Notes: a model not told the origin generated them from the sequence alone. Counted from the stretch's first letter, positions 1-9,252 are shown. The stretch: 64,000 bases of DNA from Gandjariella thermophila (GCF_005405885.1 NZ_BJFL01000002.1:248001-312000); one strand, 5' to 3'. Numbers and translations: made by a program.

Positions 1-2
1 GC

Positions 3-422
3 TGGGAGCGGTGCGCGATCCTGCCGCAGTCGATCGGCCTGCTCGACGAGCTGACCCTCGCGGAGAACGTGGCGCTGCCGATCCGCCTGACCGGGCAGCG
101 CACCGTCCTCGCCGGCCGGGTGGCGCCGCTGCTCGCCGAACTGGCCGTGGACCACCTGGCCGACCGCTTCCCGCACGAGGTCTCCTTCGGCCAGCGGCAA
201 CGCGCGGCGCTGGCCAGGGCGCTGGTGGCCGGCCCGCGGGTGCTGGTGGCCGACGAGCCCACCGCCCACCTCGATGCGGACGCCGTCACCACCGTGCTGC
301 GCCTGGTTCGCGGCTGCGCGGACGGCGGCGCCGCGGTTCTGGTGGCCACGCACGACCCGCGGGTGCACGCCGTCGCCGACCGCACCCTGCGACTCGACGG
401 CGGCCGGCTGGCCGCGGCGTGA
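3..422 (+). CDS. ABC transporter ATP-binding protein, 3' part only
   Basis: The C-terminal 139 residues of an ABC-type ATPase; the start lies left of the window. Visible in order are the Q-loop (ILPQSIGLLDE, near base 27), an ABC signature in the variant form SFGQRQRAALARAL (near base 183), Walker B VLVADEP followed by T-A-H-L-D (near base 240) and the switch histidine in ATHD (near base 347). The Walker A loop is off the edge. The compact domain and the RLDGGRL ending are typical of the LolD/FtsE/MacB-like exporter subfamily. The partner permease would be upstream and cannot be seen, so the substrate is unknown. Confidence 0.85.
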   Translation, partial: WERCAILPQSIGLLDELTLAENVALPIRLTGQRTVLAGRVAPLLAELAVDHLADRFPHEVSFGQRQRAALARALVAGPRVLVADEPTAHLDADAVTTVLRLVRGCADGGAAVLVATHDPRVHAVADRTLRLDGGRLAAA

Positions 423-475
423 CGGGCCGCCGTCCGCCGCATGGCGGCACGGGCGCCGCCGGGCCGTCGCCGGGA

Positions 476-1333
476 TCAGCCGAGCTTCTCCGCCGCCCCG
501 CACCAGGCGAACGGGCGCAGGGCGCGGTCGGCGGGGGTGACCGGCCGGTCCGGGCGCCAGTCGATGAGGTGCGCCACGCCCGGGTCGACCAGCCGCCAGC
601 CGTCCAGGCCGGCGAACCAGCCGGAAATCTCGGCGCGGTCCCGCACCCACAGCGGGTTGCTGGTGTTGTCGTATGCCTTCCGGAACGCCTCCACCGCCGC
701 CTGGTCGGCCGGGTCGGCCTCGTCGGAGGCGATGTGGCTCAACCCCAGCCAGGAGCCGGGCGCCAGCCGCCGGGCGTAGTCGGCGAGCAGGTTCGGCACG
801 TTGTCGGCGCCGCCGACGAAGTGCAGCACGGCGATCAGCATGACGCAGATCGGCTGGCCGCGGTCGAGCAGCGCCCTGCTCGTCTCGTGCCCGAACACCG
901 CCATCGGGTCGCGCAGGTCGGCCTGGACCACCCCGGCCCATCCGGTGGCGCCGTCCTCCTCCAGCAGCACCCGCGCGTGCGCGGCGGCCACGTGCTCGTA
1001 GTCGACGTACACCACGGCCGCGCGCTCACCGGCCGGAAGGTGGTCGCGCACGATCTCGTGCACGTTGCCCACCGTGGGCACGCCCGAGCCCAGGTCCAGG
1101 AACTGGCGCACCCCGGCGTCCAGGGCGTTGACCACCAGGCGGCGCAGGAAGTCGCGGTTCTGCCGGGCGACGCCCTTGACGTGCGGCCACAGCCGGACCA
1201 CCCGCTCGCCGAACTCGCGGTCGATGGCGTAGTTGTGCACGCCGTCGAGGTACCAGTCGTAGATCCGCGCCGCGCTCGGCCGCGTCACGTCCACAATGGA
1301 CGGCGCGGACGGCGCCCGGTCCTGGGCGGCCAC
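476..1333 (-). CDS. SAM-dependent methyltransferase, DUF574 (Methyltransf_19) family
   Basis: 285 residues. The family is confined mostly to actinomycetes and is recognised by the opening block PSAARIYDWYLDG with N-Y-A-I-D, the modified SAM-binding loop FLDLGSGVPT, and the acidic strand VVYVDYEH that would hold the SAM ribose. Substrates in this family are generally unknown. The start was set at GTG 1333, because AAGGA sits six bases upstream of it; a GTG six bases further out (1339) would touch the ribosome site. It is tail-to-tail with the ABC ATPase and separated by 53 bases, so it is a separate unit. Confidence 0.85.
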   Translation of the reverse strand: MAAQDRAPSAPSIVDVTRPSAARIYDWYLDGVHNYAIDREFGERVVRLWPHVKGVARQNRDFLRRLVVNALDAGVRQFLDLGSGVPTVGNVHEIVRDHLPAGERAAVVYVDYEHVAAAHARVLLEEDGATGWAGVVQADLRDPMAVFGHETSRALLDRGQPICVMLIAVLHFVGGADNVPNLLADYARRLAPGSWLGLSHIASDEADPADQAAVEAFRKAYDNTSNPLWVRDRAEISGWFAGLDGWRLVDPGVAHLIDWRPDRPVTPADRALRPFAWCGAAEKLG

Positions 1334-1422
1334 ACCCACTCCTTCCGCTGCAGGGTCGGTGATATTGAATCATCATCGACCCGCCGCGGGGTACGCCGCC
1401 CGGCCGCTTCCCTCGCCGGCGA

Positions 1423-2037
1423 TCAACCACACCGCCGGGGCGCCGGTGAGGGCGTCAAGCGGCTGCCGGTAACCGGCCGGCGAGGGCGGGTTCGGCGCCG
1501 GAGGTTCCGGTGGCCCGCCGCGACCGCGGGTGTGGTTGTCCCGCCGCGTCCGGCGGCGAGCGCACCGCAGGCGAGGGCGGCAGAAGCCAGACCCAGCCCG
1601 GCGCGCACCCAGTTCCACCGGTACCAGGCGGTCAGTTCGGCGGGCACGGCCCGCGCCGGGAAGGCGGGGTCGAGCATGGCGAGGTTCGCGGGAACGAAGT
1701 AGATCGGCAGCAGCACCAGGGTCGCCACCATGCCCGCCGCTGCCAGGGCCCACAGCGCCCGGCCCGGCCCGCGACCCCTGGCCGTGGTGACCCCCAGCAG
1801 CAGCACCGAGGCGGCCTCGAACGGGAACACCGTCGCGCCCGTTGCGGGTCCGTAGACCGCGAAATGCGGCAGGAACGCGGCGGGGTCCATGGCCCGCCAG
1901 GCCGGGACGATCACGGTCTGGGTGAGCAGGGCGGCGCCGGCGAAGGCTGAGGTGGCGGCGACCGCGAGGGTCTCGAGGGCGCGGGCCGGGCGCCCCGGCG
2001 TCCCGCGGCGAGGAACGGTTTTCGAGGTCGGACCCAT
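1423..2037 (-). CDS. Four-helix membrane protein, DUF1772-like
   Basis: 204 residues with four hydrophobic segments (about residues 20-45, 65-85, 93-118 and 135-158) followed by a basic tail. The last helix region (W-Y-R-W-N-W-V-R) resembles DUF1772 membrane proteins; this is a family resemblance, not a firm match. It is divergent from an ECF41-type sigma factor across a 152-base gap. ECF41 sigma genes often sit next to small oxidoreductase or DoxX-type membrane genes, so this is a plausible target of that sigma factor. The tail beyond residue 165 is arginine- and proline-rich and may not be conserved. Confidence 0.65.
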   Translation of the reverse strand: MGPTSKTVPRRGTPGRPARALETLAVAATSAFAGAALLTQTVIVPAWRAMDPAAFLPHFAVYGPATGATVFPFEAASVLLLGVTTARGRGPGRALWALAAAGMVATLVLLPIYFVPANLAMLDPAFPARAVPAELTAWYRWNWVRAGLGLASAALACGALAAGRGGTTTPAVAAGHRNLRRRTRPRRPVTGSRLTPSPAPRRCG

Positions 2038-2148
2038 GGGGCGGCTCCCGGTGTCAGGATCGTTGGGCGTCCGCGGTGGATCGGTGGCGCCGTGCGCGGC
2101 CGGTGGCCGGTGACGGTCGGTCCACCGGTCACATCGGCCGCGCCCGCG

Positions 2149-2166
2149 CTGTCACTGGTATGACAG
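2149..2166. promoter_or_regulatory. Inverted repeat between ECF41 sigma gene and DUF1772-like gene
   Basis: CTGTCA-CTGGTA-TGACAG is a perfect six-base inverted repeat with a six-base spacer, 24 bases before the sigma-factor start. The TGTCAC/TGTCAT half-sites resemble the -35 element reported for ECF41 promoters (TGTCACA), one on each strand, which would suit two divergent autoregulated promoters. No convincing CGTC -10 box was found at the right distance, so the assignment is tentative. Confidence 0.35.
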
Positions 2167-2189
2167 GCGGCGACGAGGGAATGTGACCG

Positions 2190-3071
2190 ATGGACGACAA
2201 CGACGGGCTGGCCGCCCGGTTCGAGGCGCAGCGCCCCCGGCTCCGGGCGGTGGCCTACCGGGTGCTGGGCTCGGTCGGCGAGGCCGAGGACGCGGTCCAG
2301 GAGGCCTGGCTGCGGGTCAGCCGCGCCGGCACCACCGGCGTGGCGAACCCCGGCGGGTGGTTCACCACCGTCGTGGCGCGGGTGGCCTTGAACATGCTCC
2401 GGGCGCGGCGGGCGCGGCGCGAGGAGCCGCGGGGCGCGCACGTTCCCGACCCGGTCGTGACGGTCGCGGACGAGGCCGACCCAGAGCACGAGGCGCTGCT
2501 GGCCGATTCGGTGGGCCTCGCGCTGCTGGTGGTGCTGGACGCGCTGAGTCCGGCGGAGCGGCTCGCCTTCGTGCTGCACGACATGTTCGCCCTGCCCTTC
2601 GACGAGATCGCCGGCATCGTCGGGCGCTCCCCGACCGCGGCACGGCAACTCGCCAGCCGCGCGCGCCGCCGGGTCCGTGCGGCCGCGGTACCCGACCCCG
2701 ACATCAGCCGCCAGCGCGGGGTGGTGGACGCCTTCCTCACCGCGTCCCGCGACGGCGACTTCGACGCACTGCTCGCCGTGCTCGACCCGCACGTGACCCT
2801 GCGCGCCGACGTCGGTGCCGAACCCGCGGCCGGGTCGAGGGTGGTCTCCGGCGCCGAGTCGGTGGCCGAGCAGGCGCTCGCCTTCGCGTGGCGCGCCGAG
2901 TTCGCGCGGCCGGCGCTGGTGAACGGGGCGGCTGGAATCCTGGTGGCCCACCAGGATCGACCGTTGGCGGTGATGGCGTTCACCGTCACCGGCGGAAAGA
3001 TCGTGGAGATCGATATCCTGGCCGACCCGGCCCGGCTGCGCCGCCTCGACCTGCCGGGCCCCGTCCCCTGA
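2190..3071 (+). CDS. ECF41-family RNA polymerase sigma factor with SnoaL-like C-terminal domain
   Basis: 293 residues. Region 2 is at about residues 10-75 (AYRVLGSVGEAEDAVQEAWLR), region 4 at about 105-165 (LSPAERLAFVLHDMFALPFDEIA with a helix-turn-helix) and a SnoaL/NTF2-like extension at about 178-285, the arrangement of SigJ and the ECF41 group. In ECF41 the extension replaces a separate anti-sigma factor and holds the conserved patches DGGGK and NPDKL; here they read as DVGAEP and ADPARL, so the first is divergent. GAGGGA nine bases upstream supports ATG 2190. It is divergent from a membrane protein gene that may be its target. Confidence 0.9.
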   Translation: MDDNDGLAARFEAQRPRLRAVAYRVLGSVGEAEDAVQEAWLRVSRAGTTGVANPGGWFTTVVARVALNMLRARRARREEPRGAHVPDPVVTVADEADPEHEALLADSVGLALLVVLDALSPAERLAFVLHDMFALPFDEIAGIVGRSPTAARQLASRARRRVRAAAVPDPDISRQRGVVDAFLTASRDGDFDALLAVLDPHVTLRADVGAEPAAGSRVVSGAESVAEQALAFAWRAEFARPALVNGAAGILVAHQDRPLAVMAFTVTGGKIVEIDILADPARLRRLDLPGPVP

Positions 3072-3254
3072 CGCCGGCAGCGTAACCGTCAGTCTGGCCT
3101 GCGCAGACGCCGCCGCGCGACTGCGGAACGCGACGGGACCATCCCGCCGCGGTGAATCGAACGGGTGTTCTAGCATCTGCTCCCGGCGCCCGCGCCGAGC
3201 GGTGCGGGCGGCACACTCGTCGAGGATCGGAACCGACGCAGAGAGGATCACCAC

Positions 3255-3683
3255 GTGAGCGCGGACCCCGCAGCAGCGGCGGACAGCACCGACCAGGCAG
3301 GCGCCGCCGAGAACGGCGCCGAGAGCGGCGACAGCGGCCGGCGGGCGACGCCGTCCGGCGAGAAGGAGGCCCCGGCCAGGGGGCGCGGCCGCAAGCAGAG
3401 CAGCGCGCGCAAGACCCGCACCGTGGCGCTGACCCTGACCGTCACCGGCACCGCGGAGGGGGACTGGCAGGCCGACCTGGTGCACGGCACCAACCGGCTG
3501 GTGCGCGGCATGCCCATCCCGGCCGCGGCGGTCGCCCGCGCCGCCAAGGAACTGCACCCGGACATCGAGTCGGGCATCGAGGCCGTGCTCAGCGAGGCCC
3601 GCGAGCAGCACCGCAGCCGGATGCAGGAACTCGAGGCCGAGCTGGAGAGGGTCAAGCGCGCCCTGGCCGACCTGGGGGAGTAA
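3255..3683 (+). CDS. Conserved actinobacterial protein with low-complexity N-terminus and coiled-coil C-terminus (possibly DUF6319)
   Basis: 142 residues. Residues 1-50 are Ala/Gly/Glu-rich and end in a basic patch (GRGRKQSSARKTR). Residues 52-100 form a compact segment (RTVALTLTVTGTAEGDWQADLVHG, cut into strands) and residues 105-140 are a charged helix with heptad-like spacing that suggests oligomerisation. It resembles small Pseudonocardiales proteins I recall as DUF6319, which could not be confirmed here. Function is unknown. GTG 3255 follows AGAGAGGA by seven bases. Confidence 0.7.
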   Translation: MSADPAAAADSTDQAGAAENGAESGDSGRRATPSGEKEAPARGRGRKQSSARKTRTVALTLTVTGTAEGDWQADLVHGTNRLVRGMPIPAAAVARAAKELHPDIESGIEAVLSEAREQHRSRMQELEAELERVKRALADLGE

Positions 3684-3782
3684 CGCCGCCCGCCGCCGGT
3701 GCGGGCGCACCCGCACCGGCGGTCCGCACTCGACATGCGTCGGCGGGCGCGCGCCTCGGGCCCCGCCGCTCGCCAGGCGCGC

Positions 3783-4547
3783 TCAGTCCTTCACCAGCCC
3801 GCCGTCGACCACGAGGTTCTGCCCGGTCACCGCGCGCGCCCATGGCGAGGCGAAGAACAGCACCGCGTCGGCGAACTCGTCCGGCGTGACCACCCGGCGC
3901 AGCGGGGTGCTCTCCGCGATCGCGGTGAACACCGCCTCGGGGGTCGCCGCGCTGGCGTCGGTGGTGCGCAGCAGGCCCCCGGAGACCATGTTCACGGTGA
4001 TCCCGTCCGGGCCGAGGTCGGCGGCGAGGGTGCGGGTCAGCGACAGCAGCGCCGCCTTGGCCGCGGTGTAGTCGTGGTAGGGCACCACCGGGTTCTGGAG
4101 CAGGTTGGTGCCCACGTTGATGATCCGGCCGAACTCGCGGGCGCGCATGCCCGGCAGCGCGGCGTGGACGGTGTGCAGCGCGCCGCGCACCGTGCCCTCG
4201 AACTGGGTGGCGAGGTCCTCCCAGCGCAGCTCGTCGGCGTGCGCCCGAAGTTCGGCGTTGAACGTGTAGTCGATCAGCGCGTTGTTGACCACCGTGGTGA
4301 CGTCGTCGCCGAAGTGGGTGCGCGCGGTCGCGAACATCTCGTCCACCGCGTCCTGGTCGGTGACGTCAGCCCGGAGCGCGACCGCGTCCCGCTCGCCGAT
4401 CTCGGCGACCAGCGCCTCGGCCTGCGGCCGGCTGCGGTGGTAGTTGACCACCACCTTGGCCCCCTCCCGGGCGAACGCGCGCACGATCGCGCTACCCAGG
4501 CCGCGGCCACCGCCGGTAACCACGACGATCTGATCGGCGACACGCAT
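3783..4547 (-). CDS. Short-chain dehydrogenase/reductase, FabG-like
   Basis: 254 residues with the Rossmann motif TGGGRGLG at residues 10-17, the cofactor-helix VVNNA, and the active-site pair Y-T-A-A-K. The usual catalytic serine position lies in IINVGTNLLQNP, where a threonine or asparagine appears to stand in, as in the subgroup with the PYHDYTAAKAAL block. The C-terminal VDGG is present. ATG 4547 was chosen over the more distal in-frame start because AGAGGGGA lies just upstream and the protein then begins directly before the Rossmann strand. It is divergent from the molybdenum hydroxylase operon by 149 bases and could share its regulation. Confidence 0.85.
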   Translation of the reverse strand: MRVADQIVVVTGGGRGLGSAIVRAFAREGAKVVVNYHRSRPQAEALVAEIGERDAVALRADVTDQDAVDEMFATARTHFGDDVTTVVNNALIDYTFNAELRAHADELRWEDLATQFEGTVRGALHTVHAALPGMRAREFGRIINVGTNLLQNPVVPYHDYTAAKAALLSLTRTLAADLGPDGITVNMVSGGLLRTTDASAATPEAVFTAIAESTPLRRVVTPDEFADAVLFFASPWARAVTGQNLVVDGGLVKD

Positions 4548-4696
4548 GGAACCATCCCCTCTGGCGCGGTCGGGAAACCGGACAGTTGGCACGGTATCGG
4601 CCACGGGCAGGTCCACCGGCCTGGTGGGGAACGTGTTCCCGTTCATAGGATCGGGGACAGGCCCGCGTGATCAAGGACGAGAGTGGAGGGCTCCAG

Positions 4697-6955
4697 ATGA
4701 GTGTCATGGGCACCCGGGTGGTCCGGATCGAGGACCACAAGCTGATCACGTCGGGCGGCAGCTATGTCGACGACCTCCGCGAGCCCGAACTGACCGGCGC
4801 GGTCCACGCCATGTTCGTGCGCAGCCCCATCGCGCACGCCCGGATCGGTTCGATCGACGTCTCCGCCGCCCGGGAGGCGCCCGGCGTGGTCGGCGTGTTC
4901 ACCGCCGACGACCTGGACATCGCCTTCGCGCCGGGGCCGACCGGTGAGCCCTGGTTGGCCAGGGACAGGGTTCGCTACGTCGGCGAGCCGGTGGCCCTGG
5001 TCCTGACCGAGCACCCGTATCAGCTTGCCGACGTGGCCGAACTGGTCGACATCGACTACGACCCGCTGGACGCGGTGATCGACCTGGACGATGCGCTGTC
5101 CGGGCGCACGCTGCTGTTCGACGGCACGGACAGCAACGTGGCCGGCGGCAAGGCCAAGCCGTTCGACGAGAAGCTGTTCGACGACTGCGAGGTCGTCGTC
5201 ACCCGGACGATCACCAACCAGCGGGTGGCCCCGGCACCGCTGGAGGTGCGCGGCGCGGCGTGCGCATGGGGCGAGGACGGCCGGCTGACGATGTGGCTGT
5301 CCACCCAGAACGCGCAGATCGCCAGGGACATCCTGGCCGGCGGGCTGGGCGTGGACCCCGGCACGGTGCGGGTGATCGCTCCGGACGTGGGCGGCGGCTT
5401 CGGCGCGAAGATCGGCGCCGACCCGGAGGCCGTGGTGCTGGGCTGGGCGTCCCGCCGGGTGGGCCGGCCGGTGCGGTGGTTCGAGACGCGCAGCGAGAAC
5501 CTCACCGCGATGACCCACGGCCGCGGCCAGCGGCACACCGTCACCATCGGCGGCCGGCGGGACGGCACGGTGCTCGCCTACCGGCTGGAAGTGGTGCAGG
5601 ACGCCGGCGCCTACCCGCGCGCCGGGGCGGGGATGCTGCCCGGCTTCACCCGGCTGATGGCGCCCGGCGTGTACCGGATCCCCAGGGTCGAGGTGGCCAC
5701 CCGCAGCGTGCTGACCAACACCACCCCGATCGCCGCCTACCGGGGCGCCGGGCGGCCCGAGGCGACCGCGGCGATCGAGCGGGCCATGGACCTGTTCGCC
5801 GCGGAGATCGGCATGGACCCGGCCGAGGTGCGGCGGATCAACTTCATCCGGCCGGAGGAGTTCCCGTACACCACGCCGAGCGGCGCCTCCTACGACACCG
5901 GCGAGTACGCCAAGGCGCTGGACGCGGTGCTCTCGGCCGGCGGATACGCGGAGCTGCGCGCTGAGCAGGCGCGCCGGCGGGAGGCCGGCGACGTGGTCGT
6001 GCTCGGCCTGGGCATCGCCGCGTACGTGGAGATCACCGCGGGCGACGGGATGGGGGAGAGTGGCCGGGTGGACGTCAACCCGGACGGCACGGTGACCGCC
6101 TACACCGGCAGCTCGCCGCACGGCCAGGGCCTGCACACCTCGCTGGCCATGCTGCTCTCCGACCAGTTCGGCGTGCCGATGGACAAGATCACGATCCGGC
6201 ACGGGGACACCGACGAGGTGCCCAAGGCGGTGGGCACGTTCGCGTCCCGGTCGCTGCAGCTCGGCGGTTCGGTGCTCAAGCAGGCCGGCGACCAGGTCAT
6301 CGAGCGGGCGAAGGAGATCGCCGCGAACCTGCTCGAGGCCAGCCCGGACGATGTCGAGCTGAACGTTGACCAGGGTGCCTGGCAGGTGCGCGGCGCGCCG
6401 TCCGGCGGCACGGTCACCTGGGCGCAGGTCGCGGCGGCGGCCGGCGAGGACGGGCTGTCCGCGGACGTCTGGTACGGCGACGTGCAGCCGACCTTCCCGT
6501 TCGGCGCGCACCTCGCGGTGGTGGAGGTGGACACGCTGACCGGCAAGGCGGTGCTCCGCCGGATCATCGCCGTGGACGACGCCGGCCCGGTGGTCAACCC
6601 GGTGACCTTCCAGGGGCAGCGGCACGGCGGGTTGGCACAGGGCGTCGCCCAGGCGCTGCTGGAGGAGATGAGCTACGACGCGGACGGCAACCCGACCACC
6701 GCGACGCTGGCCGACTACCCGTTCATCACCGCCACCGAACTACCCGACTTCGAACTCGTGGACATGGCGACGCCGACCACCCGGAACCCGTTGGGCGTCA
6801 AGGGCATCGGCGAGGCCGCGACGATCGGCTCCACGCCGGCCGTGCAGAACGCGGTGGTGGACGCGCTGGCGCACCTCGGCGTGCGGCACATCGAGATGCC
6901 GGCGACCCCGCAGCGGGTGTGGCAGGCCATCAACGACGCCAGGGAGGGCCGCTGA
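4697..6955 (+). CDS. Xanthine dehydrogenase/CO dehydrogenase family, molybdopterin-binding large subunit (form II CoxL-like)
   Basis: 752 residues, close to the usual 750-800. It would bind the Mo-pyranopterin cytosine dinucleotide cofactor (VGGGFGAK loop near residue 234, later GQGLHTSL) and oxidise its substrate by hydroxylation with water. The active-site loop reads AYRGAGR (near residue 350), the form II signature, not the AYxCSFR of true aerobic CO dehydrogenase, so the substrate is probably an aldehyde, purine or related small molecule and not CO. ATG 4697 has GGAGGG six bases upstream; an earlier in-frame ATG at 4667 lacks one. It heads a large-small-medium operon. Confidence 0.9.
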   Translation: MSVMGTRVVRIEDHKLITSGGSYVDDLREPELTGAVHAMFVRSPIAHARIGSIDVSAAREAPGVVGVFTADDLDIAFAPGPTGEPWLARDRVRYVGEPVALVLTEHPYQLADVAELVDIDYDPLDAVIDLDDALSGRTLLFDGTDSNVAGGKAKPFDEKLFDDCEVVVTRTITNQRVAPAPLEVRGAACAWGEDGRLTMWLSTQNAQIARDILAGGLGVDPGTVRVIAPDVGGGFGAKIGADPEAVVLGWASRRVGRPVRWFETRSENLTAMTHGRGQRHTVTIGGRRDGTVLAYRLEVVQDAGAYPRAGAGMLPGFTRLMAPGVYRIPRVEVATRSVLTNTTPIAAYRGAGRPEATAAIERAMDLFAAEIGMDPAEVRRINFIRPEEFPYTTPSGASYDTGEYAKALDAVLSAGGYAELRAEQARRREAGDVVVLGLGIAAYVEITAGDGMGESGRVDVNPDGTVTAYTGSSPHGQGLHTSLAMLLSDQFGVPMDKITIRHGDTDEVPKAVGTFASRSLQLGGSVLKQAGDQVIERAKEIAANLLEASPDDVELNVDQGAWQVRGAPSGGTVTWAQVAAAAGEDGLSADVWYGDVQPTFPFGAHLAVVEVDTLTGKAVLRRIIAVDDAGPVVNPVTFQGQRHGGLAQGVAQALLEEMSYDADGNPTTATLADYPFITATELPDFELVDMATPTTRNPLGVKGIGEAATIGSTPAVQNAVVDALAHLGVRHIEMPATPQRVWQAINDAREGR

Positions 6956-7029
6956 TGCGTGCCCGGCGCGCCGGCGACACGATCGCGGCAGCGCGCGAAC
7001 TGGCGGAGAGGAAGGCGGTTCTCAAGTGA
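6955..7029 (+). CDS. Possible 24-residue ORF coupled between large and small subunit genes
   Basis: The stop codon of the large subunit overlaps an ATG (TGATG, 6953-6957). From there a 24-codon frame ([10 protein letters not shown]..., strongly basic and Ala-rich) runs to a TGA that overlaps the GTG start of the small subunit (GTGA, 7026-7029). AGGGAGG precedes its ATG by about seven bases. The perfect overlap at both ends is what translational coupling would look like. It may be a micro-protein, or just a device carrying ribosomes to the small subunit, which has its own GGAGAGGAAGG. Confidence 0.35.
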   Translation: MRARRAGDTIAAARELAERKAVLK

Positions 7030-7496
7030 AAGTCACCATCGAGGTCAACGGCCGGTCCACGGTCGAGGAGGTGGAGGACCGCACCCTGCTGGTCCACTAT
7101 CTCCGCGACACGCTCGGCCTGACCGCCACCAACGTCGGCTGCGACACCACGTCGTGCGGCGCCTGCACCGTGCTGCTGGACGGCGAGTCGGTCAAGTCGT
7201 GCACCGTGCTCGCCGCGCAGGCGGACGGCCACCGGGTGACCACGGTGGAGGGCCTGACCGGCGAGGGCGGCGAACTGCACCCGGTGCAGCGGGCGTTCTC
7301 CAACCAGCACGGGCTGCAGTGCGGCTTCTGCACCCCCGGCATGATCATGGCGTCGGTGTCCATCCTCGCGGAGAACCCCAAGCCCACCCGGCAGGAGGTG
7401 CGGGAGGCGCTGGAGGGCAACCTCTGCCGGTGCACCGGCTACCACAACATCGTCAGCGCGGTGATGGAGGCCTCCGGGCAGGAGGTGGACGGATGA
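7026..7496 (+). CDS. Two-[2Fe-2S] small subunit of the molybdenum hydroxylase (CoxS-like)
   Basis: 156 residues, the normal length. The N-terminal plant-type ferredoxin domain carries [12 protein letters not shown] plus a later cysteine (K-S-C-T-V), and the C-terminal four-helix domain carries CGFCTPG and CRCTGY. These two clusters pass electrons from the Mo centre in the large subunit to the FAD in the medium subunit. GTG 7026 follows GGAGAGGAAGG by ten bases. The stop overlaps the next start (ATGA), so the subunits are translationally coupled. Confidence 0.95.
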   Translation: MKVTIEVNGRSTVEEVEDRTLLVHYLRDTLGLTATNVGCDTTSCGACTVLLDGESVKSCTVLAAQADGHRVTTVEGLTGEGGELHPVQRAFSNQHGLQCGFCTPGMIMASVSILAENPKPTRQEVREALEGNLCRCTGYHNIVSAVMEASGQEVDG

Positions 7497-8323
7497 TCCC
7501 GGTCGGGTTCAGCTACCGGCGCGCGTCCACTGTGGACGAAGCGGTCGGCCTGCTCGGCGAGTACGGCGACGAGGGCAAACTGCTCGCCGGTGGGCACTCG
7601 CTGCTGCCGTTGATGAAGCTACGCCTGGCAGCGCCCGAGGTGCTGGTGGACATCGCGCCGCTGGCCGACCTGCGCTATGTGCGCACCGACGGCGACACCG
7701 TGGCGATCGGCGCGCTGAGCCGCTACCACGACCTACACCACGACGAGGTGCTGCGGCAGCATGCGCCGCTGCTGGCGCACGTAGCCGGCGCCATCGGCGA
7801 CCCGCAGGTCCGCCACCGCGGCACCATCGGCGGGTCGCTGGCGCACGCCGACGCCGCCGCGGATCTGCCCGCCGCGCTGCTGGCCAGCGACGGCGTGCTG
7901 GTCGCCCAGGGACCAGGCGGCCGCAGGGAGATCCCGGCCGGGGAGTTCTTCCTCGACCCGTTCACCACCGCGCTGCAACCGGACGAACTGCTCGTCGAGA
8001 TCCGGGTGCCCGGGCAGGACGGCGTCGGCTGGGCGTTCGAGAAGTTCACCCGCCGCTCCATCGACTGGGCCATCGTCGGCGTCGCGGTGCTCGGCCAGTC
8101 CGTCGGATTGATCAACATGGCCGGTACGCCGATCCGCGCCACCCGGGTGGAGGAAGCCCTTGCCGGTGGCGCCAACCCGGCCGAGGCCGCCGAGTTGGCC
8201 GCCGAGGGCACCAGCCCGCCGGACGAGCCACACGCCAGCGCGGCGTACCGCCAGCACCTGGCCAGGGTGCTCACCGGCCGGGCCCTGGAGCGCGCCGCCG
8301 GCCGCGTCCCCGCCGGGCTGTAG
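7493..8323 (+). CDS. FAD-binding medium subunit of the molybdenum hydroxylase (CoxM-like)
   Basis: 276 residues. The FAD-binding PCMH-type domain shows the A-G-G-H-S-L-L-P loop near residue 31 and the second FAD motif T-I-G-G-S-L-A-H near residue 109, both standard in CoxM/XdhB proteins; a C-terminal CO_deh_flav_C domain follows. It accepts electrons from the small subunit and passes them to a quinone or other acceptor. The start overlaps the small-subunit stop. No maturation genes (coxDEFG type) follow, so insertion of the cofactor must rely on genes elsewhere. Confidence 0.92.
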   Translation: MIPVGFSYRRASTVDEAVGLLGEYGDEGKLLAGGHSLLPLMKLRLAAPEVLVDIAPLADLRYVRTDGDTVAIGALSRYHDLHHDEVLRQHAPLLAHVAGAIGDPQVRHRGTIGGSLAHADAAADLPAALLASDGVLVAQGPGGRREIPAGEFFLDPFTTALQPDELLVEIRVPGQDGVGWAFEKFTRRSIDWAIVGVAVLGQSVGLINMAGTPIRATRVEEALAGGANPAEAAELAAEGTSPPDEPHASAAYRQHLARVLTGRALERAAGRVPAGL

Positions 8324-8335
8324 CCGGGACGGGTC

Positions 8336-8363
8336 GCCCGCGGGGTCATCCGGCCCCGCGGGC
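8336..8363. terminator. Hairpin terminator between the hydroxylase and arsenic operons
   Basis: GCCCGCGGGG and CCCCGCGGGC form a perfect ten-base stem around an eight-base loop, 13 bases after the medium-subunit stop. It has no U-tract, as is common in high-GC actinobacteria, and could serve the converging arsenic operon as well. Confidence 0.6.
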
Positions 8364-8461
8364 GGTGCGTCCGGGCCGCCGGTTCAGCGGTTGTTCGTCC
8401 GGGACAGCGACGATGTCCGCATCCCGCGGGGGTGCGGGGGTCGTCACCGGCCACGCGCCAC

Positions 8462-8872
8462 TCAGTGCGCAGGCACCAGTTCCGCGAGCAGCGCGGTGAC
8501 CCGGCGGTCGATCTCGTCGCGGATCGGCCGGATCTGCTCGACGGTCCTGCCGGCCGGGTCCTCCAGATCCCAGTCCAGGTACCGCTTACCGGGATAGACG
8601 GGGCAGGTGTCGCCGCATCCCATGGTGATCACCACGTCGGCGGCCCGCACGCCCTCGTCGGTCAGCGGCTTGGGGAACTCCCGGGATATGTCCAGGCCGA
8701 TCTCGGCCATGGCCTGCACGACCGCGGGGTTGATCGTCTCGGCGGGTGCGGACCCGGCGGAGCGGACTGTCACGGCCCCCTTGGCGTGGTGGTGCAGCAG
8801 GGCGGCGGCCATCTGCGAGCGGCCGGCATTGTGCACGCACACGAACAGCACCTCCGGACGCCCGGCCGTCAT
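8462..8872 (-). CDS. arsC: Arsenate reductase, low-molecular-weight phosphatase fold
   Basis: 136 residues. The P-loop CVHNAGRS (C-x5-R) near the N-terminus binds arsenate, and a downstream pair of cysteines in GCGDTC fits the thioredoxin-coupled ArsC mechanism, in which the three cysteines relay a disulfide. It reduces As(V) to As(III) in the cytoplasm. The start at 8872 overlaps the arsR stop (ATGA), so it is translated with the repressor. No arsenite exporter (arsB/acr3) is in the window. Confidence 0.92.
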   Translation of the reverse strand: MTAGRPEVLFVCVHNAGRSQMAAALLHHHAKGAVTVRSAGSAPAETINPAVVQAMAEIGLDISREFPKPLTDEGVRAADVVITMGCGDTCPVYPGKRYLDWDLEDPAGRTVEQIRPIRDEIDRRVTALLAELVPAH

Positions 8873-9246
8873 GCGCCCACCGCCTCCGCCGTGGCGGGTT
8901 CCGCCGGAGCGAGCAGGAGCGCCGACAGTTCCGCCAGAGCCTCCGGCCGCACCCGGTAGTAGATCCATGTGCCGCGCCGCTCGCCCGCGATGACCCCGGC
9001 CTCGCGCAGCACCTTGAGGTGGTGCGAGATGGTCGGTCCGGTCAGGTCGAACGCGCCGGTCAGCTCGCACACGCAGGCCTCCCCGCCGGCGTGTGAGGCG
9101 ATCAGCGACAGCAGTCGCAGCCGGACCGGGTCGGCGATCGCCTTGAGCACCCGCGCCAACTCCACCGACCGCACCTCGGACAACGGCTCGCGCAACAGCG
9201 GCGGGCAGTACGGCGCCGCGTCGGCAACGGGAAGCTGCTTCGACAC
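8869..9246 (-). CDS. arsR: ArsR-family arsenite-responsive repressor
   Basis: 125 residues with a winged helix-turn-helix (T-I-S-H-H-L-K-V-L). The metal site ACVCEL is the C-x-C form on the DNA-recognition helix, and a further cysteine near residue 14 may complete a three-cysteine As(III)/Sb(III) site. It begins with GTG 9246. A reasonable promoter ends only seven or eight bases before that GTG, so the transcript may be leaderless. First gene of arsR-arsC, divergent from arsI. Confidence 0.92.
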   Translation of the reverse strand: MSKQLPVADAAPYCPPLLREPLSEVRSVELARVLKAIADPVRLRLLSLIASHAGGEACVCELTGAFDLTGPTISHHLKVLREAGVIAGERRGTWIYYRVRPEALAELSALLLAPAEPATAEAVGA

Positions 9247-9252
9247 CCTTCT

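Noticed and set aside
11-1702. A 563-codon open frame across the ABC, methyltransferase and DUF1772-like genes
   Set aside because: Low-complexity Arg/Gly/Pro composition, antisense to real genes with clear motifs. GC-rich DNA gives many such frames; dozens like it in this window were dropped for the same reason.
4697-8323. True aerobic carbon monoxide dehydrogenase
   Set aside because: The active-site loop is AYRGAGR, not AYxCSFR, and the order and lack of maturation genes do not fit a form I cox operon.
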